Positions 1 through 11,407 of a DNA stretch of 64,000 nt are shown here, one piece after another. Each line of letters starts with the position of its first letter. Position 1 is the first letter of the stretch. The DNA is from Lamellibrachia satsuma (taxonomy: Eukaryota; Annelida; Polychaeta; Sabellida; Siboglinidae). Location of the stretch: assembly GCA_033239005.1 (NCBI GenBank), contig BSQZ01000106.1:150001-214000 (forward strand), written 5' to 3'. The position numbers and the translations under genes were made by a program. Under the pieces are notes generated by a model. It was not told the DNA's origin. It saw only the letters and a program-made list of their open reading frames with translations, and did no database searches.

Positions 1-498
1 AATATTACAAGAATTAAAGATTTTGAGGACCGGCGTCGAATTCTACGTTTTGTTTTGTTTTATATAATAAACTTCGGTAAATTAGCAGTGGATTTCTCTG
101 ACATAAGTATTGAAAATGTACACCGAACCACTCATGCTGGTTCATTTATAGGACAGGAAAGGCATACATTATAAAATCATAAATAGGGGACACAAGCCTC
201 GTGAGCCGCCATGTTTGTTTTATGCAAATGTGCCCATAAATGCTCACATTCGGCACCAATTGACCCGCTGTCCGCTGTCGCATTTCACACATAGATACAT
301 TTGAAATGAAGACCACACAGTGCGAACACAAAGCTAGTCAACATCCCCAGTCACGCCATTAATTTCCACCAGACGACGCAATTAATGAGTTATCCCCGTC
401 GACTTGACACGTGACCTGTTTGTTGGCAGCGATCAGTCGACGCTAATGATGATGACCGGTTGGTAGGAACGTAGCATAGCAGCCACGACACGCACCTG
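1..498. other. Upstream flank of the ACBP gene
   Basis: No coding region or repeat array could be supported here. The short open frames lack homology that I recognise. The part nearest the gene holds the candidate core promoter listed separately. Confidence 0.4.
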
Positions 499-505
499 TA
501 TATAA
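499..505 (+). promoter_or_regulatory. Candidate TATA box of the ACBP gene
   Basis: TATATAA lies 104 bp upstream of the ACBP start codon. This would place transcription start near 530 and give a 5' leader of roughly 75-80 nt. The position and motif are seen directly; use as a promoter is inferred. Many ACBP genes have housekeeping promoters without TATA, so this is only a candidate. Confidence 0.4.
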
Positions 506-608
506 CTGGACACACCTGCTTCGTTAACACACTCGCGAATTGCGCCGACGAAGCACGAACCCATTTTGTTTGCCTCTATCCGCCTGACAGCCCCGCCCAA
601 CCGCAGAC

Positions 609-623
609 ATGGCCGACAGTGAG
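609..623 (+). CDS. DBI: ACBP coding exon 1
   Basis: Encodes MADSE. The start ATG at 609 follows a short leader. The donor is GAG|GTGGGT at 624, in phase 0. Short N-terminal coding exons of this kind are usual in animal ACBP genes. Confidence 0.88.
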
Positions 624-3600
624 GTGGGTAATGTCGACGTTGTCATAATATGATATCACATGTGATATGAAAACGATTAGGTAGTTTATACTAGTAGTTT
701 CTGTATACGTCAAATTGTTATATCAAATGGTATGTTTGCTAATTGCATCCTCCTGTGATCCTGCGAGATGTTGGCAGAGTAGCACAGACCTTGTCCGATT
801 AAAAACAATTGAAATGTTCGTCTGCCATTGCATATGCGATGACGTAGACAATAGTTCCGTCGTCATCGCACGCGCCATTTTATACGCGATGCCGCGACAT
901 GACGTAATCAAATAGATCCGTTGTAATCGTACACGTCTGAATATGAAGCATAACTGCACCCATTCAATAGATAGAGCATGTTGAGTGCGTGTATAAATGT
1001 GTGTAAACTGTATTATTACACACGCGTTTCTATATGCTACGTGCCATTCAGATGTGTAGTGATGATTGTTTAATCGGACGCTGTGCGTCAATCAGATCAT
1101 CCTTTACTATGTGAGATCCTCCCAAAATATATACGTCGAGCAGATCATCCCTTACTATGAAAAGACAGACGAAGGTTTTAAACACAGATACCAGTAGTGC
1201 AAGGTAGCAGTGCGGTGGCCAAAGGTATTATATATGTGACTGAAATAACGGTTGTGGCGTGGTAGCGGCCGACATTACTACGCGGCCGAAATGACAAACA
1301 CCAACTGTAGGTCACGTTGACGCCACTTTACAATACAAAACCACATAAACATCGGTTCAGTCTGGGACGTCGGCTCTAAGTGACTTCGGTCCGCATTTTA
1401 GGGCAAGAAGAATCTCACGTAGCATTGCAAGCACATTTTCTAACATCCCTCTTCTGATTTATATGACGATACTACTTCGTATAAACTGAATTCGGCATAC
1501 AATCAATGTCACTTTTTATTTAAGCTGACATTAAAATGTGTTTAGCACGCGAGAAATGATTATCACATTCGTGGTGATAACTACACGCAAGACGAAACAA
1601 AAACCGTTGCGAAATTCTAAAACCGTTGTGTTTACTGTGAATAATAACTTATCCTCGCTCCCTTGCTTGGGGTATGAGACTGTGACAACTAATGATGACT
1701 AGTTAGATTCAATACAGTTGACTCCGTTTAACAGAATCAGCCATTTAGTAGAATTAAATATATGGGCAGAGACGGAATCTCTCCCTAGCCCCGCTGTATT
1801 AGAATGCGCCGCTTATAGCCGATTCCTCAAATGGTTCAGCCCATCGCGAATCCGGTTCACTAATGTCCAGATGTGTAGTGTGTGACTTCAGTCGTTAGAT
1901 ATGGTAAGGATAGTGGATATCCAAAATGGTAAACACTGTGTGGGTCAAGGCCGACCATGGACGTTACTTCCATCCTCTCGCCGATCACATGACAAAGTGA
2001 CGAAATTTCACAAATGGCAAAAATCGTGATTTTTAAGCATTTAATAGAATCAACTTCATCTTTCCCAAAGTGATTATATTAAGCGGAGACAAATGTAATA
2101 TTAACAAGAATTTACCAAGTACTGCATTCCGACTGAGCCAAAGTCAGGTGCGATTACTGGGTATTGTTGTTGCTAGTATTGTTCAACGCGTGGCTATAAT
2201 TTACGCGAGACCTGCTGTGCCCTCTGTACTTGCTGCGAGCGAACCCTTGAGAATGTCGACTAATTGTTTCATTGCTTTGGTTGCGCTAGAACGTTGCTAT
2301 CATGGCCGGAGTGTTTACCAGTTCCCCTTGACTACTTCCGTCAAGGTACAGTGCATTACTTATCGCGCTGTATGTGTGAGGTTGACATGTACGACTCGTT
2401 AATTGCAGCTTCTCTGTCGAATGTGTTCATTCATCATTCATCGGTGTGGACTAACGACACCATAAGAGACGAATAAAACACGTTTATTGCCCTTAATTTT
2501 CATATACTTCGGACGTGATATCACCCAGGCAATGTATGTTAATGACATATAATTGCTTCATTTATTGGCGTGGCTTAATACCGTCATATGAGACAATAAA
2601 CACATATATTGCCCAAAGTTCTGATAGACCATGGACTTCTCGCTATCCAAGGAATGCGCCTTAATGATACATAATTACTAAATTGAGCAATACTTATTTG
2701 TCCAATTTCGCATAATTATCAAAATCAGGTTTCTGTAACGCAAAACAATCAACCTGTTGTGAATAATTCGTGTTGTTGGCCTCAGTTTGATAGCTTCACG
2801 ACCTCACAATAAATGAGCATCAATGATACGTAATGACTAGATTGAGTAATCACTAAATGTTACCTCGTTCCTCTTTTATACAGTTGTTGACTTGCACAAA
2901 CCCCAAACATACGACGAAGTCTGAGCGTCAATAAAACATTGTGTGATGCGACGCAAACGCAAGTAAACCATGTGATGCAGAATAAATGCCAATAAAAATA
3001 GATTGCGGCAGAAACGCCTCTAAGACATACGCTGCAGGTCGACAATGAAACAGGCAACAAGGCTCACACGCCAATACACCATAATATATACATGTCTCTT
3101 GCATAAGCCGTCACACCTACATTATTGTATTAAATGTCACGGTCCCATGGCAAAGGTCTGAAATCTTACGCATATTTTCGTAATCTTTAGTAATGAAAAG
3201 TTTGACAAAATTGTCCGCTTTGAGGGGGATAAGACACATATATGTGTGTGTGACGTAAGCGAAATCATCAATTAATTTCACTGGTAATATCCGCCTTTTA
3301 CCGAATAACATTTGAAACGCGGTCAGTGATTGGTCAACAGCTGAGCATCAACCAATGAGACTTCCTGTTGGCAAGCAGTGTAAGCACGCGTTGAAGATGA
3401 GCTCTACTTTACTTTTGGAATACGAAATGTCTTTACTGGTCTCCAAAATGCTCTCATTCACTGAGGTCCAAGGGCTGGGAAAAGTTCCCACGCCTATGAA
3501 GCCTGCAGGGGTTGATAGCTATACGGCACAATCGCTTGTAGAACATTATGAAGCGGCACAGACGACTATAAAACATAACATTTTTAAATGGCGCGTGCGA

Positions 3601-5042
3601 TGACAACGGAACTACTGCTTACGTCATCGCGTACAAAATGGCAGACGAACATTTGCATTGTTTTAAAACCGAATGACAACCGACTGAGACAGTAGATAAC
3701 ACAATCCCCAACTTTGGGGCAAAGCATTATAATTATTAGGCTTGTGAAATAAATATCAAATGATGCATTTATTATCTGCATCCACTTGTAATCGGCTTTG
3801 TTCGATTAATTCATCTATTTCTGGACAATCTCGGACGATTTAATGGGGCGCATTACGCAAGTATGCCATTTGATATAAATATTTGACGTTGCACAAACGT
3901 CAATAGAACACATGGGTGGAGGCAAGTTTTGATTGGGACAACAACAGAAATAAAGAGGGCAGCAAATATAGGCTCTAATGGTGGTCGACTGGCAGAGAGG
4001 AGAAACAATAGCGAGACGGGAAGAGGGAGATAGTAAGTTACTACACGTCGCCTGTATGTGCACTCCCGATACAACTGTGAATTATTCACGAGTATCACCT
4101 GGTTAACTAATTTCTGTCATTGTGGCACGCAGCGGGGAAGTTTGCAAACTAAACCGCCTGGTGGCAGCACACAACAACTCGGTCTTCGTCGCATCTGGTC
4201 CCAGCATTTACTAGTTTGTCGCGAAGAATATGGATGTCGGACTCTTCTGCAATTAAGATAAGAACTTTGATGGAGGGATGCTAGTGTGTCAGGCAGAAAT
4301 TGAGACATTTTAATATTTTCGAAGTTGGCATAGATACACAAAACAATCGCGTGACCTACGTCACGATCAATGACGTAGGGATCGGATTGTTTGGTGGCGC
4401 CATCTGGGTATTGCATAGTCTCCCGATACTCTTTGGATTCCCATTCCACTCATTAAATACTCAGAGAACATGTGCGCATATTACCGCCTAGTAGCATCTT
4501 CTTGAGCCAGACGCTGCTAATCAATAATATTACGAGAATGTAGAACTTAGGCCGACATACGGGTACTTAGCCTTAAGTGGCTGTGGACCGGTCGCTGGTC
4601 GGACGGGTAATGACAGGCATTTCCTTGAATTACTCTTTGATGTTGGGCTGGTTCCCGGAATCACGACCAACCGTGACAGCAAGTGGGACAAAGTACACAT
4701 GATTTGGCGCATTTCTATGCATTGTGTTGGTTACACATCAGGGTTAGGGTATTACTACAGCCACCCCTGGCTCGCGAGTAGGACAATCTGCGAATCGGTC
4801 AACCGTATGAACCGTTGGTCTGGCGATGCGTGACTGGCCATCCATGTGATTCAGCGACGTCCGGAATCAGCTGCATGGTTTTCAAATATACTCAAATCGA
4901 TTGATGCTACAATGATTTACGTTTATAAATTCGTTTCTGTGTGTCTCGACAACTGAGAACGGAACAGGTATGAAAACAAAGTACCCATAGCACGTGACAC
5001 ATTATCTGTTGACGAACACATTTCAACTTTCACATAAAAGCA

Positions 5043-5094
<52 letters not shown>

Positions 5095-8000
5095 GCGTGC
5101 GTGTGTGTAAAAATAAAATGTCTTAACTAAACAGAACACCTGTGTACGAATGTTCAATGTAGGATTTCAAGAAGGCCGCTGCTGATGTGCGTAACCTCGA
5201 CAAAACACCAGCGAATGAAGACTATTCCAAGATGTACGGGCTCTACAAGCAGGCGACGGTCGGAGACTGCGACCGAGGTGCGTTTGGAAATAGAACCTAG
5301 AATCAGTAGTTGAAATTAGTTATTGCCTAATATGCGGTTGATAATATCGTTTAATGTTATCATATGTGAGAATGAATAGTTTCTTATTATACAACACGCA
5401 CTTTTCATTTACTAACGCTTCTTAATCTCTTCTTGTTCGTCTACCATCCACAAATTTGGAAAAACTCTCGTCAATAGTTTCGTAATCATTCAATATATTT
5501 GTTAATCTATATTTGACCTTTTCTTAATCTCCTTGTCTTTAGTATTGTTAAACCACATTCATTTAGGCGTATTTCGTACCTGAAACATCCCAGTTGTGGA
5601 GTCAGTTGTGTTTCTCTCCTCTGAATTCTTTCTAGCACATCACGATCTTCTTACGATGATGTCGCATCTTTGGCATCCAGGAAGTTTTACTCATTCCTTG
5701 TTTGTTGATATGTTTCACTCATTCCTTGTTTATTGATATGTTTCACTCATTCGTTGTTTGTACATATATTTCACTCATTCCTTGTTCGTAGATATGTTTC
5801 ACTCATTCCTTGTGTGTACATATGTTTAACTCATTCCTTGTTTGTTGATATGTTTCACTCATTCCTTGTTTGTACATATATTTCACTCATTCCTTGTTTG
5901 TATATATATTTCACTCATTCGTTGTTTGTAGATATGTTTCACTCATTCCTTGTTTGTAGATATGTTTCACTCATTCCTTGTGTGTACATATGTTTCACTC
6001 ATTCCTTGTTTGTTGATATGTTTCACTCATTCCTTGTTTGTACATATATTTCACTCATTCCTTGTTTGTACATTAATTTCACTCATTCCTTGTTCGTAGA
6101 TATGTTTCACTCATTCCTTGTTTGTAGATATGTTTCACTCATTCCTTGTTTGTACATATATTTCACTCATTCCTTGTTTGTAGATATGTTTCACTCATTC
6201 CTTGTTTGTAGATATATTTCACTCATTCCTTGTGTGTACATATGTTTAACTCATTCCTTGTTCGTAGATATGTTTCACTCATTCCTTGTTTGTAGATATG
6301 TTTAACTCATTCCTTGTTTGTAAATATGTTTCACTCATTCCTTGTTCGTAGATATGTTTCACTCATTCCTTGTTTGTACATATATTTCACTCATTCCTTG
6401 TTTGTAGATGTTTAACTCATTCCTTGTTTGTACATTAATTTCACTCATTCCTTGTTCGTAGATATGTTTCACTCATTCCTTGTTTGTAGATATGTTTCAC
6501 TCATTCCTTGTTTGTAGATATGTTTCACTCATTCATTGTTTGTACATATATTTCACTCATTCCTTGTTTGTACATTAATTTCACTCATTCCTTGTTCGTA
6601 GATATGTTTAACTCATTCCTTGTTTGTTGATATGTTTCACTCATTCCTTGTTTGTATATATATTTAACTCATTCCTTGTTTGTACATATATTTCACTCAT
6701 TCCTTGTTCGTAGATATGTTTCACTCATTCCTTGTTTGTAGATATATTTCACTCATTCCTTGTTTGTAGATATGTTTCACTAATTCCTTGTTTGTAGATA
6801 TATTTCACTCATTCCTTGTTTGTAGATATGTTTCACTCATTCCTTGTTTGTAGATATGTTTCACTCATTCCTTGTTTGTACATATATTTCACTCATTCCT
6901 TGTTTGTACATTAATTTCACTCATTCCTTGTTCGTAGATATGTTTCAATCATTCCTTGTTTGTAGATATGTTTAACTCATTCCTTGTTTGTAAATATGTT
7001 TCACTCATTCCTTGTTTGTAGATATGTTTAACTCATTCCTTGTTTGTAAATATATTTCACTCATTCCTTGTTCGTAGATATGTTTCACTCATTCCTTGTT
7101 TGTAGATATGTTTCACTCATTCCTTGTTTGTAGATATGTTTCACTCATTCCTTATTTGTAGATATGTTTCACTCATTCCTTGTTTGTACATATATTTCAC
7201 TCATTCCTTGTTTGTAGATATGTTTCACTCATTCCTTGTTTGTAGATATGTTTCACTCATTCATTGTTTGTACATATATTTCACTCATTCATTGTTTGTA
7301 CATTAATTTCACTCATTCCTTGTTCGTAGATATGTTTAACTCATTCCTTGTTTGTTGATATGTTTCACTCATTCCTTGTTTGTATATATATTTAACTCAT
7401 TCCTTGTTTGTACATATATTTCACTCATTCCTTGTTCGTAGATATGTTTCACTCATTCCTTGTTTGTAGATATGTTTCACTCATTCCTTGTTTGTTGATA
7501 TGTTTCACTCATTCCTTGTTTGTTGATATGTTTCACTCATTCCTTGTTTGTACATATATTTCACTCATTCCTTGTTTGTACATTAATTTCACTCATTCCT
7601 TGTTCGTAGATATGTTTCAATCATTCCTTGTTTGTAGATATGTTTAACTCATTCCTTGTTTGTAAATATGTTTCACTCATTCCTTGTTTGTAGATATGTT
7701 TAACTCATTCCTTGTTTGTAAATATATTTCACTCATTCCTTGTTCGTAGATATGTTTCACTCATTCCTTGTTTGTAGATATGTTTCACTCATTCCTTGTT
7801 TGTAGATATGTTTCACTCATTCCTTGTTTGTAGATATGTTTCACTCATTCCTTGTTTGTAGATATGTTTCACTCATTCCTTGTTTGTACATATATTTCAC
7901 TCATTCCTTGTTTGTAGATATGTTTCACTCATTCCTTGTTTGTAGATATATTTCACTCATTCCTTGTGTGTACATATGTTTAACTCATTCCTTGTTCGTA

Positions 8001-9687
8001 GATATGTTTCACTCATTCCTTGTTTGTAGATATGTTTAACTCATTCCTTGTTTGTAAATATGTTTCACTCATTCCTTGTTCGTAGATATGTTTCACTCAT
8101 TCCTTGTTTGTAGATGTTTAACTCATTCCTTGTTTGTTGATATGTTTCACTCATTCCTTGTTTGTAGATATATTTCACTCATTCCTTGTTTGTAGATATG
8201 TTTCAGTCATTCCTTGTTTGTACATATATTTCACTTATTCCTTGTTTGTACATATATTTCACTCATTCCTTGTTTGTACATTTATTTCACTCATTCCTTG
8301 TTCGTAGATATGTTTCACTCTTTCCTTGTTTGTAGAAATGTTTCACTCATTCCTTGTTTGTACATATATTTCACCCATTCCTTGTTTGTTGATATGTTTC
8401 ACTCATTCCTTGTTTGTTGATATGTTTCACTCATTCCTTGTTTGTAGATCGGCCATCATCTGCCGACGCGCTGGCGAAGGGCAAGTACGAAGCCTGGGTC
8501 GCCTTCAAAGGTAAACATTATGTCGAACTCATTAAAGCTGCCTCCTCAATTCGAATTTTCAATCGTCTCATTTTGAGACGTATTTCCGAAAAAAAAACTG
8601 TGAAATTAATGTTGGTTCGGTCGAACCGAAACTCTGCGAGAAAAGGCGGCAGCGCACTTATTGCGATCGCATCGAAGCTATTCACTTTCGCAAGTTACCC
8701 GATCTGACGACAAAAAATCAATAATAATGTTTCAACGATTTTAACAGTAAGCACTCATTCATTAAACCTACTGCGCGTATTACTTAAACTATTCAAACAC
8801 TACAGATTTGAATCACAATTAACCCGATTCGCGATGGTTTAAATTAATGGAGAAGCCAGCTTCATATATTTAGTTCATTGACCACCGCCCAAGTGGCCAA
8901 TGCCAATACTGGACAGACGTTCAGAGTTAATTGGTAAACTACATTTCGCCTGTAAGAATATTTGTGCATTCATCCACGGGTTTTTAAATGTCCCCATGCC
9001 AACGTTATTGCTTCCGCTAATACAAAGGGCCCAACTACAATAAACCATTAACGTTTCTTGATCTGTATCCTTTGTTGTATTTTTAACAGACATTTTGTCC
9101 AAGAAATACTGCTGAACTTTTATATAATCTAAAGGAATGAGAACGCCGTATAGTATCGACGAAGTTCCTATGTAACATTATTTGACGGGTGTCAGGTTTA
9201 GTTTGTTTATTTTAGTTTATTCTGTGGCGTCCTGTTTCTAAATAAACGCATGCCATTGTTTAAGCATGTTTCCAAATATCCACCAAGCAACCACTTCGTC
9301 TCGTCAAGTTCTGAGACCTGCCATGTGGCATCCTTTTGTGTTGGCCGACAGTACGGACACACCCTATTCACGCTGAACTCCACTGATGATTTCACGGTGT
9401 ATTTCACTATGGGTTGCACCTTCTGACCAAAGTGTAACGCTTCTTGAGATAAACACACTGGGACATTAGCGCAAATTTTGCTGACTGAAAGTAAGTCAGA
9501 TAGTTAAACTTATCCGGAAGTATTTACACTTCGCTCGCTGTCGTGTTCAGGAGGCGACATCACAACGTAGATAAAGCCGTTTGTAAATATGCTGATTTGT
9601 TTCTTCGTAGGCCTGAGCCAAGCAGATGCTGCTGCGCAATATATCGTGGCTGCGAAGGAGAACATAGCCAAGTATGGACTCAAGTGA
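609..9687 (+). CDS. DBI: Acyl-CoA-binding protein (ACBP/DBI), complete gene, 4 coding exons
   Basis: Joined exons 609-623, 5163-5277, 8448-8510 and 9611-9687 give 270 nt, 89 residues plus TGA, the usual ACBP length of 86-90. The product is a small cytosolic four-helix protein that binds long-chain acyl-CoA esters and buffers or delivers them for lipid synthesis and beta-oxidation. The family hallmark YGLYKQATVGD is at residues 30-40. Residues matching the known ligand contacts of bovine ACBP are all present: Y30, K34, K56 (in KGKYEAW) and Y75. All introns are GT-AG and phases agree across every junction. No signal peptide is seen. Intron 1 is 4.5 kb, intron 2 is 3.2 kb and mostly minisatellite, and intron 3 is 1.1 kb. 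Domain-containing ACBD proteins would be longer; here the frame stops right after the domain, so simple ACBP is the best call. Confidence 0.95.
798..882 (+). repeat. Dispersed repeat, direct copy of an inverted pair
   Basis: The stretch with ATGTTCGTCTGCCATT and GTCATCGCACGCGCCATT matches the reverse complement of about 3588-3672 over about 85 nt with scattered differences. Probably a short mobile element family; no ends or target duplications were resolved. Confidence 0.6.
3588..3672 (-). repeat. Dispersed repeat, inverted partner
   Basis: Reverse-complement partner of 798-882, 2.7 kb away in the same ACBP intron. Shared landmarks are AATGGCGCGTGCGATGAC and AATGGCAGACGAACAT. Confidence 0.6.
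4353..4379. repeat. Short palindrome with CRE-like arms
   Basis: CCTACGTCA and TGACGTAGG are perfect 9-nt inverted arms around a short loop. TGACGTA resembles half of a CREB/ATF site. Function unknown. Confidence 0.5.
4557..4735. repeat. Dispersed repeat related to 55720-55870
   Basis: Shares with 55720-55870 the ordered blocks GGCTGTGGAC, ATTTCCTTGAATT, GGAATCACG and GGGACAAAGTAC in the same orientation. It behaves like a SINE- or MITE-sized interspersed family. Ends are not defined. Confidence 0.55.
5045..5108. repeat. GT / GTGC microsatellite
   Basis: A GT run passes into about ten GTGC/GTGCG repeats and back to GT, 55 bp before ACBP exon 2. Confidence 0.9.
5163..5277 (+). CDS. DBI: ACBP coding exon 2
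   Basis: Acceptor TGTAG|GATTTC, donor CGAG|GTGCG; 115 nt, ends in phase 1. Encodes residues 6-43, beginning DFKKAAADVRNL and including the YGLYKQATVGD signature that forms the acyl-CoA pocket. Confidence 0.95.
5400..5665 (-). mobile_element. Old CR1-type LINE 3' relic in ACBP intron 2
   Basis: On the minus strand the segment matches, with many substitutions, the RT C-terminal part of the CR1 copies at 16706 and 24079. Landmarks in order are CTCCTTGTCTTTAGTATTGT, AAACCACATTCATTTAGGCG and CTTCTTACGATGATG. Frame is lost. The 28-bp minisatellite begins about 25 bp beyond it. Confidence 0.65.
5690..8447 (+). repeat. 28-bp minisatellite, about 98 copies, ending at a splice acceptor
   Basis: The unit is TTTCACTCATTCCTTG followed by TTTGTAGATATG. 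Common variants are TTTGTACATATA, TTTGTACATTAA, TTCGTAG, TTTGTTG and TTTAACTC. A few units are 26 bp (TAGATGTTT). The order of variants at about 6541-7090 recurs about 728 bp (26 units) later, showing block duplications. The final unit supplies the acceptor of ACBP exon 3. The long frames across the array (for example 5733-6305) only reflect a stop-poor unit. Confidence 0.97.
8448..8510 (+). CDS. DBI: ACBP coding exon 3
   Basis: Acceptor TTTGTAG|ATCGG, donor AAAG|GTAAAC; 63 nt. Encodes residues 45-64 plus split codons, including RPSSADALAKGKYEAW. The acceptor is the last unit of the intron 2 minisatellite, so repeat and splice site are physically continuous. Confidence 0.95.
8511..9610. other. 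ACBP intron 3
   Basis: 1.1 kb with GT-AG ends. No repeat array, exon or mobile element was recognised in it. Confidence 0.6.
9611..9687 (+). CDS. DBI: ACBP coding exon 4 with stop
   Basis: Acceptor TTCGTAG|GCCTG. Encodes the last 24 residues, LSQADAAAQYIVAAKE to the C-terminal KYGLK, then TGA at 9685-9687. This is the fourth helix, with the ligand-contacting tyrosine Y75. Confidence 0.95.
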
Positions 9688-9782
9688 CCAGTGAAGAGCT
9701 GTCCGGAGACATAAGTGACCACAGTGTTGACGCGTGGCAGTAGAATTAAGTTTTGAGCGCGTTACCGGAAGTGCTGATTTGG

Positions 9783-10395
9783 GGAGGCACTGGTTTCAAA
9801 AATGGCGAAATAAACGAAACTTGTACAGAACAACATGTCTATAGCGGACGGCTACATAGCTTTAGAAATATCTTGTTCGGAGTGTAGGTCTCTTTAACGG
9901 GTCTGTGTGCCCGGTTTCGTCTGTAGCAACATTTGCATTATGTTTATGGTAGGTTTTCCTAAACCTCTATGAAATCGTCTGAAATGCCTCATCAGCTGGA
10001 GGCGTTACGATCCCAAATGGCATTTACCCCATATTCCTACATGATCTTTACAGGTACATATAATTTATAAAATGTATAAGGTCAGGAGACCGTTAAGACA
10101 TTGAAACGCCGCTTACTTTGGTATAAAGTAATATTTATCATACTTATTTTATGCCGTAAAATAGCCATACTTACATTATGTCCATGTGTGATTCAGTCTT
10201 TTCTCAAACGTATACAGTGGAGGGGGTATGCTTGTCATTTGTTTATAACGCTAACGCATCGCCATTATGACATTATGTATGTGGCTTATAGAGATGTGTA
10301 CCTTATCTCCAGTTGTCCGCTATGGTATGTTAGACTGTACATACTACTGTACATCGTTTGTTGTTTTCATTGTTTGAACATATGAAATGTATCCA
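9783..10395 (+). repeat. Duplicated unique block, copy 1
   Basis: About 610 bp that recurs at 11408-12044 in direct orientation with few substitutions. Landmarks are ATAGCGGAC, CTCATCAGCTGGAGGCG and CAGGAGACCGT. It starts in the ACBP 3' flank and includes the candidate poly(A) signal. The 94-residue open frame at 10101-10385 has no homology I recognise. Confidence 0.85.
9809..9814 (+). promoter_or_regulatory. Candidate ACBP polyadenylation signal AATAAA
   Basis: AATAAA lies 122 bp after the ACBP stop. It falls inside the start of a block that is duplicated at 11408, where the same site reads AATAAG. Use is inferred. Confidence 0.45.
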
Positions 10396-11407
10396 AATCA
10401 CACAGAACGACGGATAAAGACGTAGTACATCCAAATCACACAGAACGACGGGTAAATACGTAGTACATCATAATCAGACAGAACGACGGGTAAAGACGCA
10501 GTTCATCCAAATCAGTAAAATCACATAGAACGACGGGTAAAGACGTAGTACATCCAAATCACATAGAACGACGGGTAAAGACGCAGTACATCCAAATCAC
10601 ATAGAACGACGGGTAAAGACGCAGTACATCCAAATCACATAGCACGACGGGTAAAAACGTAGTACATCCAAATCACATAGAACGACGGGTAAAGACGTAC
10701 TACATCCAAATCACATAGAACGACGGGTAAAGACGTAGTACACCCAAATCACATAGAACGACGGGTAAAGACGCAGTACATCCAAATCACATAGAACGAC
10801 GGGTAAAGACGCAGTACATCCAAATCACATATAACGACGGGTAAAGACGCAGTACATCCAAATCACATAGAACGATGGGTAAAGACGCAGTACATCCAAA
10901 TCACATAGAACGCCGGGTAGATACGTCGTACATCATAATCACACAGAACGACGGGTAAAGACGCAGTTCATCCAAATCAGTGAAATCACATAGAACGACG
11001 GGTAAAGACGTAGTACATCCAAATCATATAGAACGACGGGTAAAGACGCAGTATATTCAAATCACATAGAACGAAGGGTAAAGACGTAGTACATCCAAAT
11101 CACATAGAACGACGGGTAAAGACGCAGTACATCCGAATCACATAGAACGACGGGTAAAGACGTAGTACATCTAAATCACATAGAACGACGGGTAGAAACG
11201 TAGTGCATCCAAATCACATAGAACGACGGGTAAAGACGTAGTACATCCAAATAACATAGAACGACGGGTAAAGACGCAGTACATCCGAATCACATAGAAC
11301 GACGGGTAAAGACGTAGTACATCTAAATCACATAGAACGACGGGTAAAAACGTAGTACATCCTAATCACACTGAACGACGGGTAAAGACGCAGTACATCC
11401 AAATCAC
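10396..11407 (+). repeat. 38-bp minisatellite, first array
   Basis: The unit is ACATCCAAATCACATAG followed by AACGACGGGTAAAGACG and TAGT or CAGT, 38 bp, about 27 copies. Longer variants carry an extra AATCAGTGAAATCAC. Variants recur in blocks. There is no variable spacer, so this is not a CRISPR. Confidence 0.95.

Larger units (their letters stand above)
624..5162. other. ACBP intron 1
   Basis: A 4.5-kb intron without recognisable exons. It holds an inverted pair of dispersed repeats (about 798-882 and 3588-3672), a small CRE-like palindrome at 4353-4379, a dispersed repeat at 4557-4735 and a GT/GTGC microsatellite near its 3' end. The remaining sequence shows nothing I recognise. Confidence 0.6.

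Noticed and set aside
4117..4449. 110-residue minus-strand open frame in ACBP intron 1
   Set aside because: No recognisable domain, no splice context, and close to the length expected by chance.
5733..6305. 190-residue open frame in ACBP intron 2
   Set aside because: It is a translation of the 28-bp minisatellite, whose unit lacks stops in this frame; similar short frames recur at many points in the array.
10101..10385. 94-residue open frame in the duplicated block
   Set aside because: No homology recognised. In the second copy substitutions are spread without regard to codon position as far as I can see.
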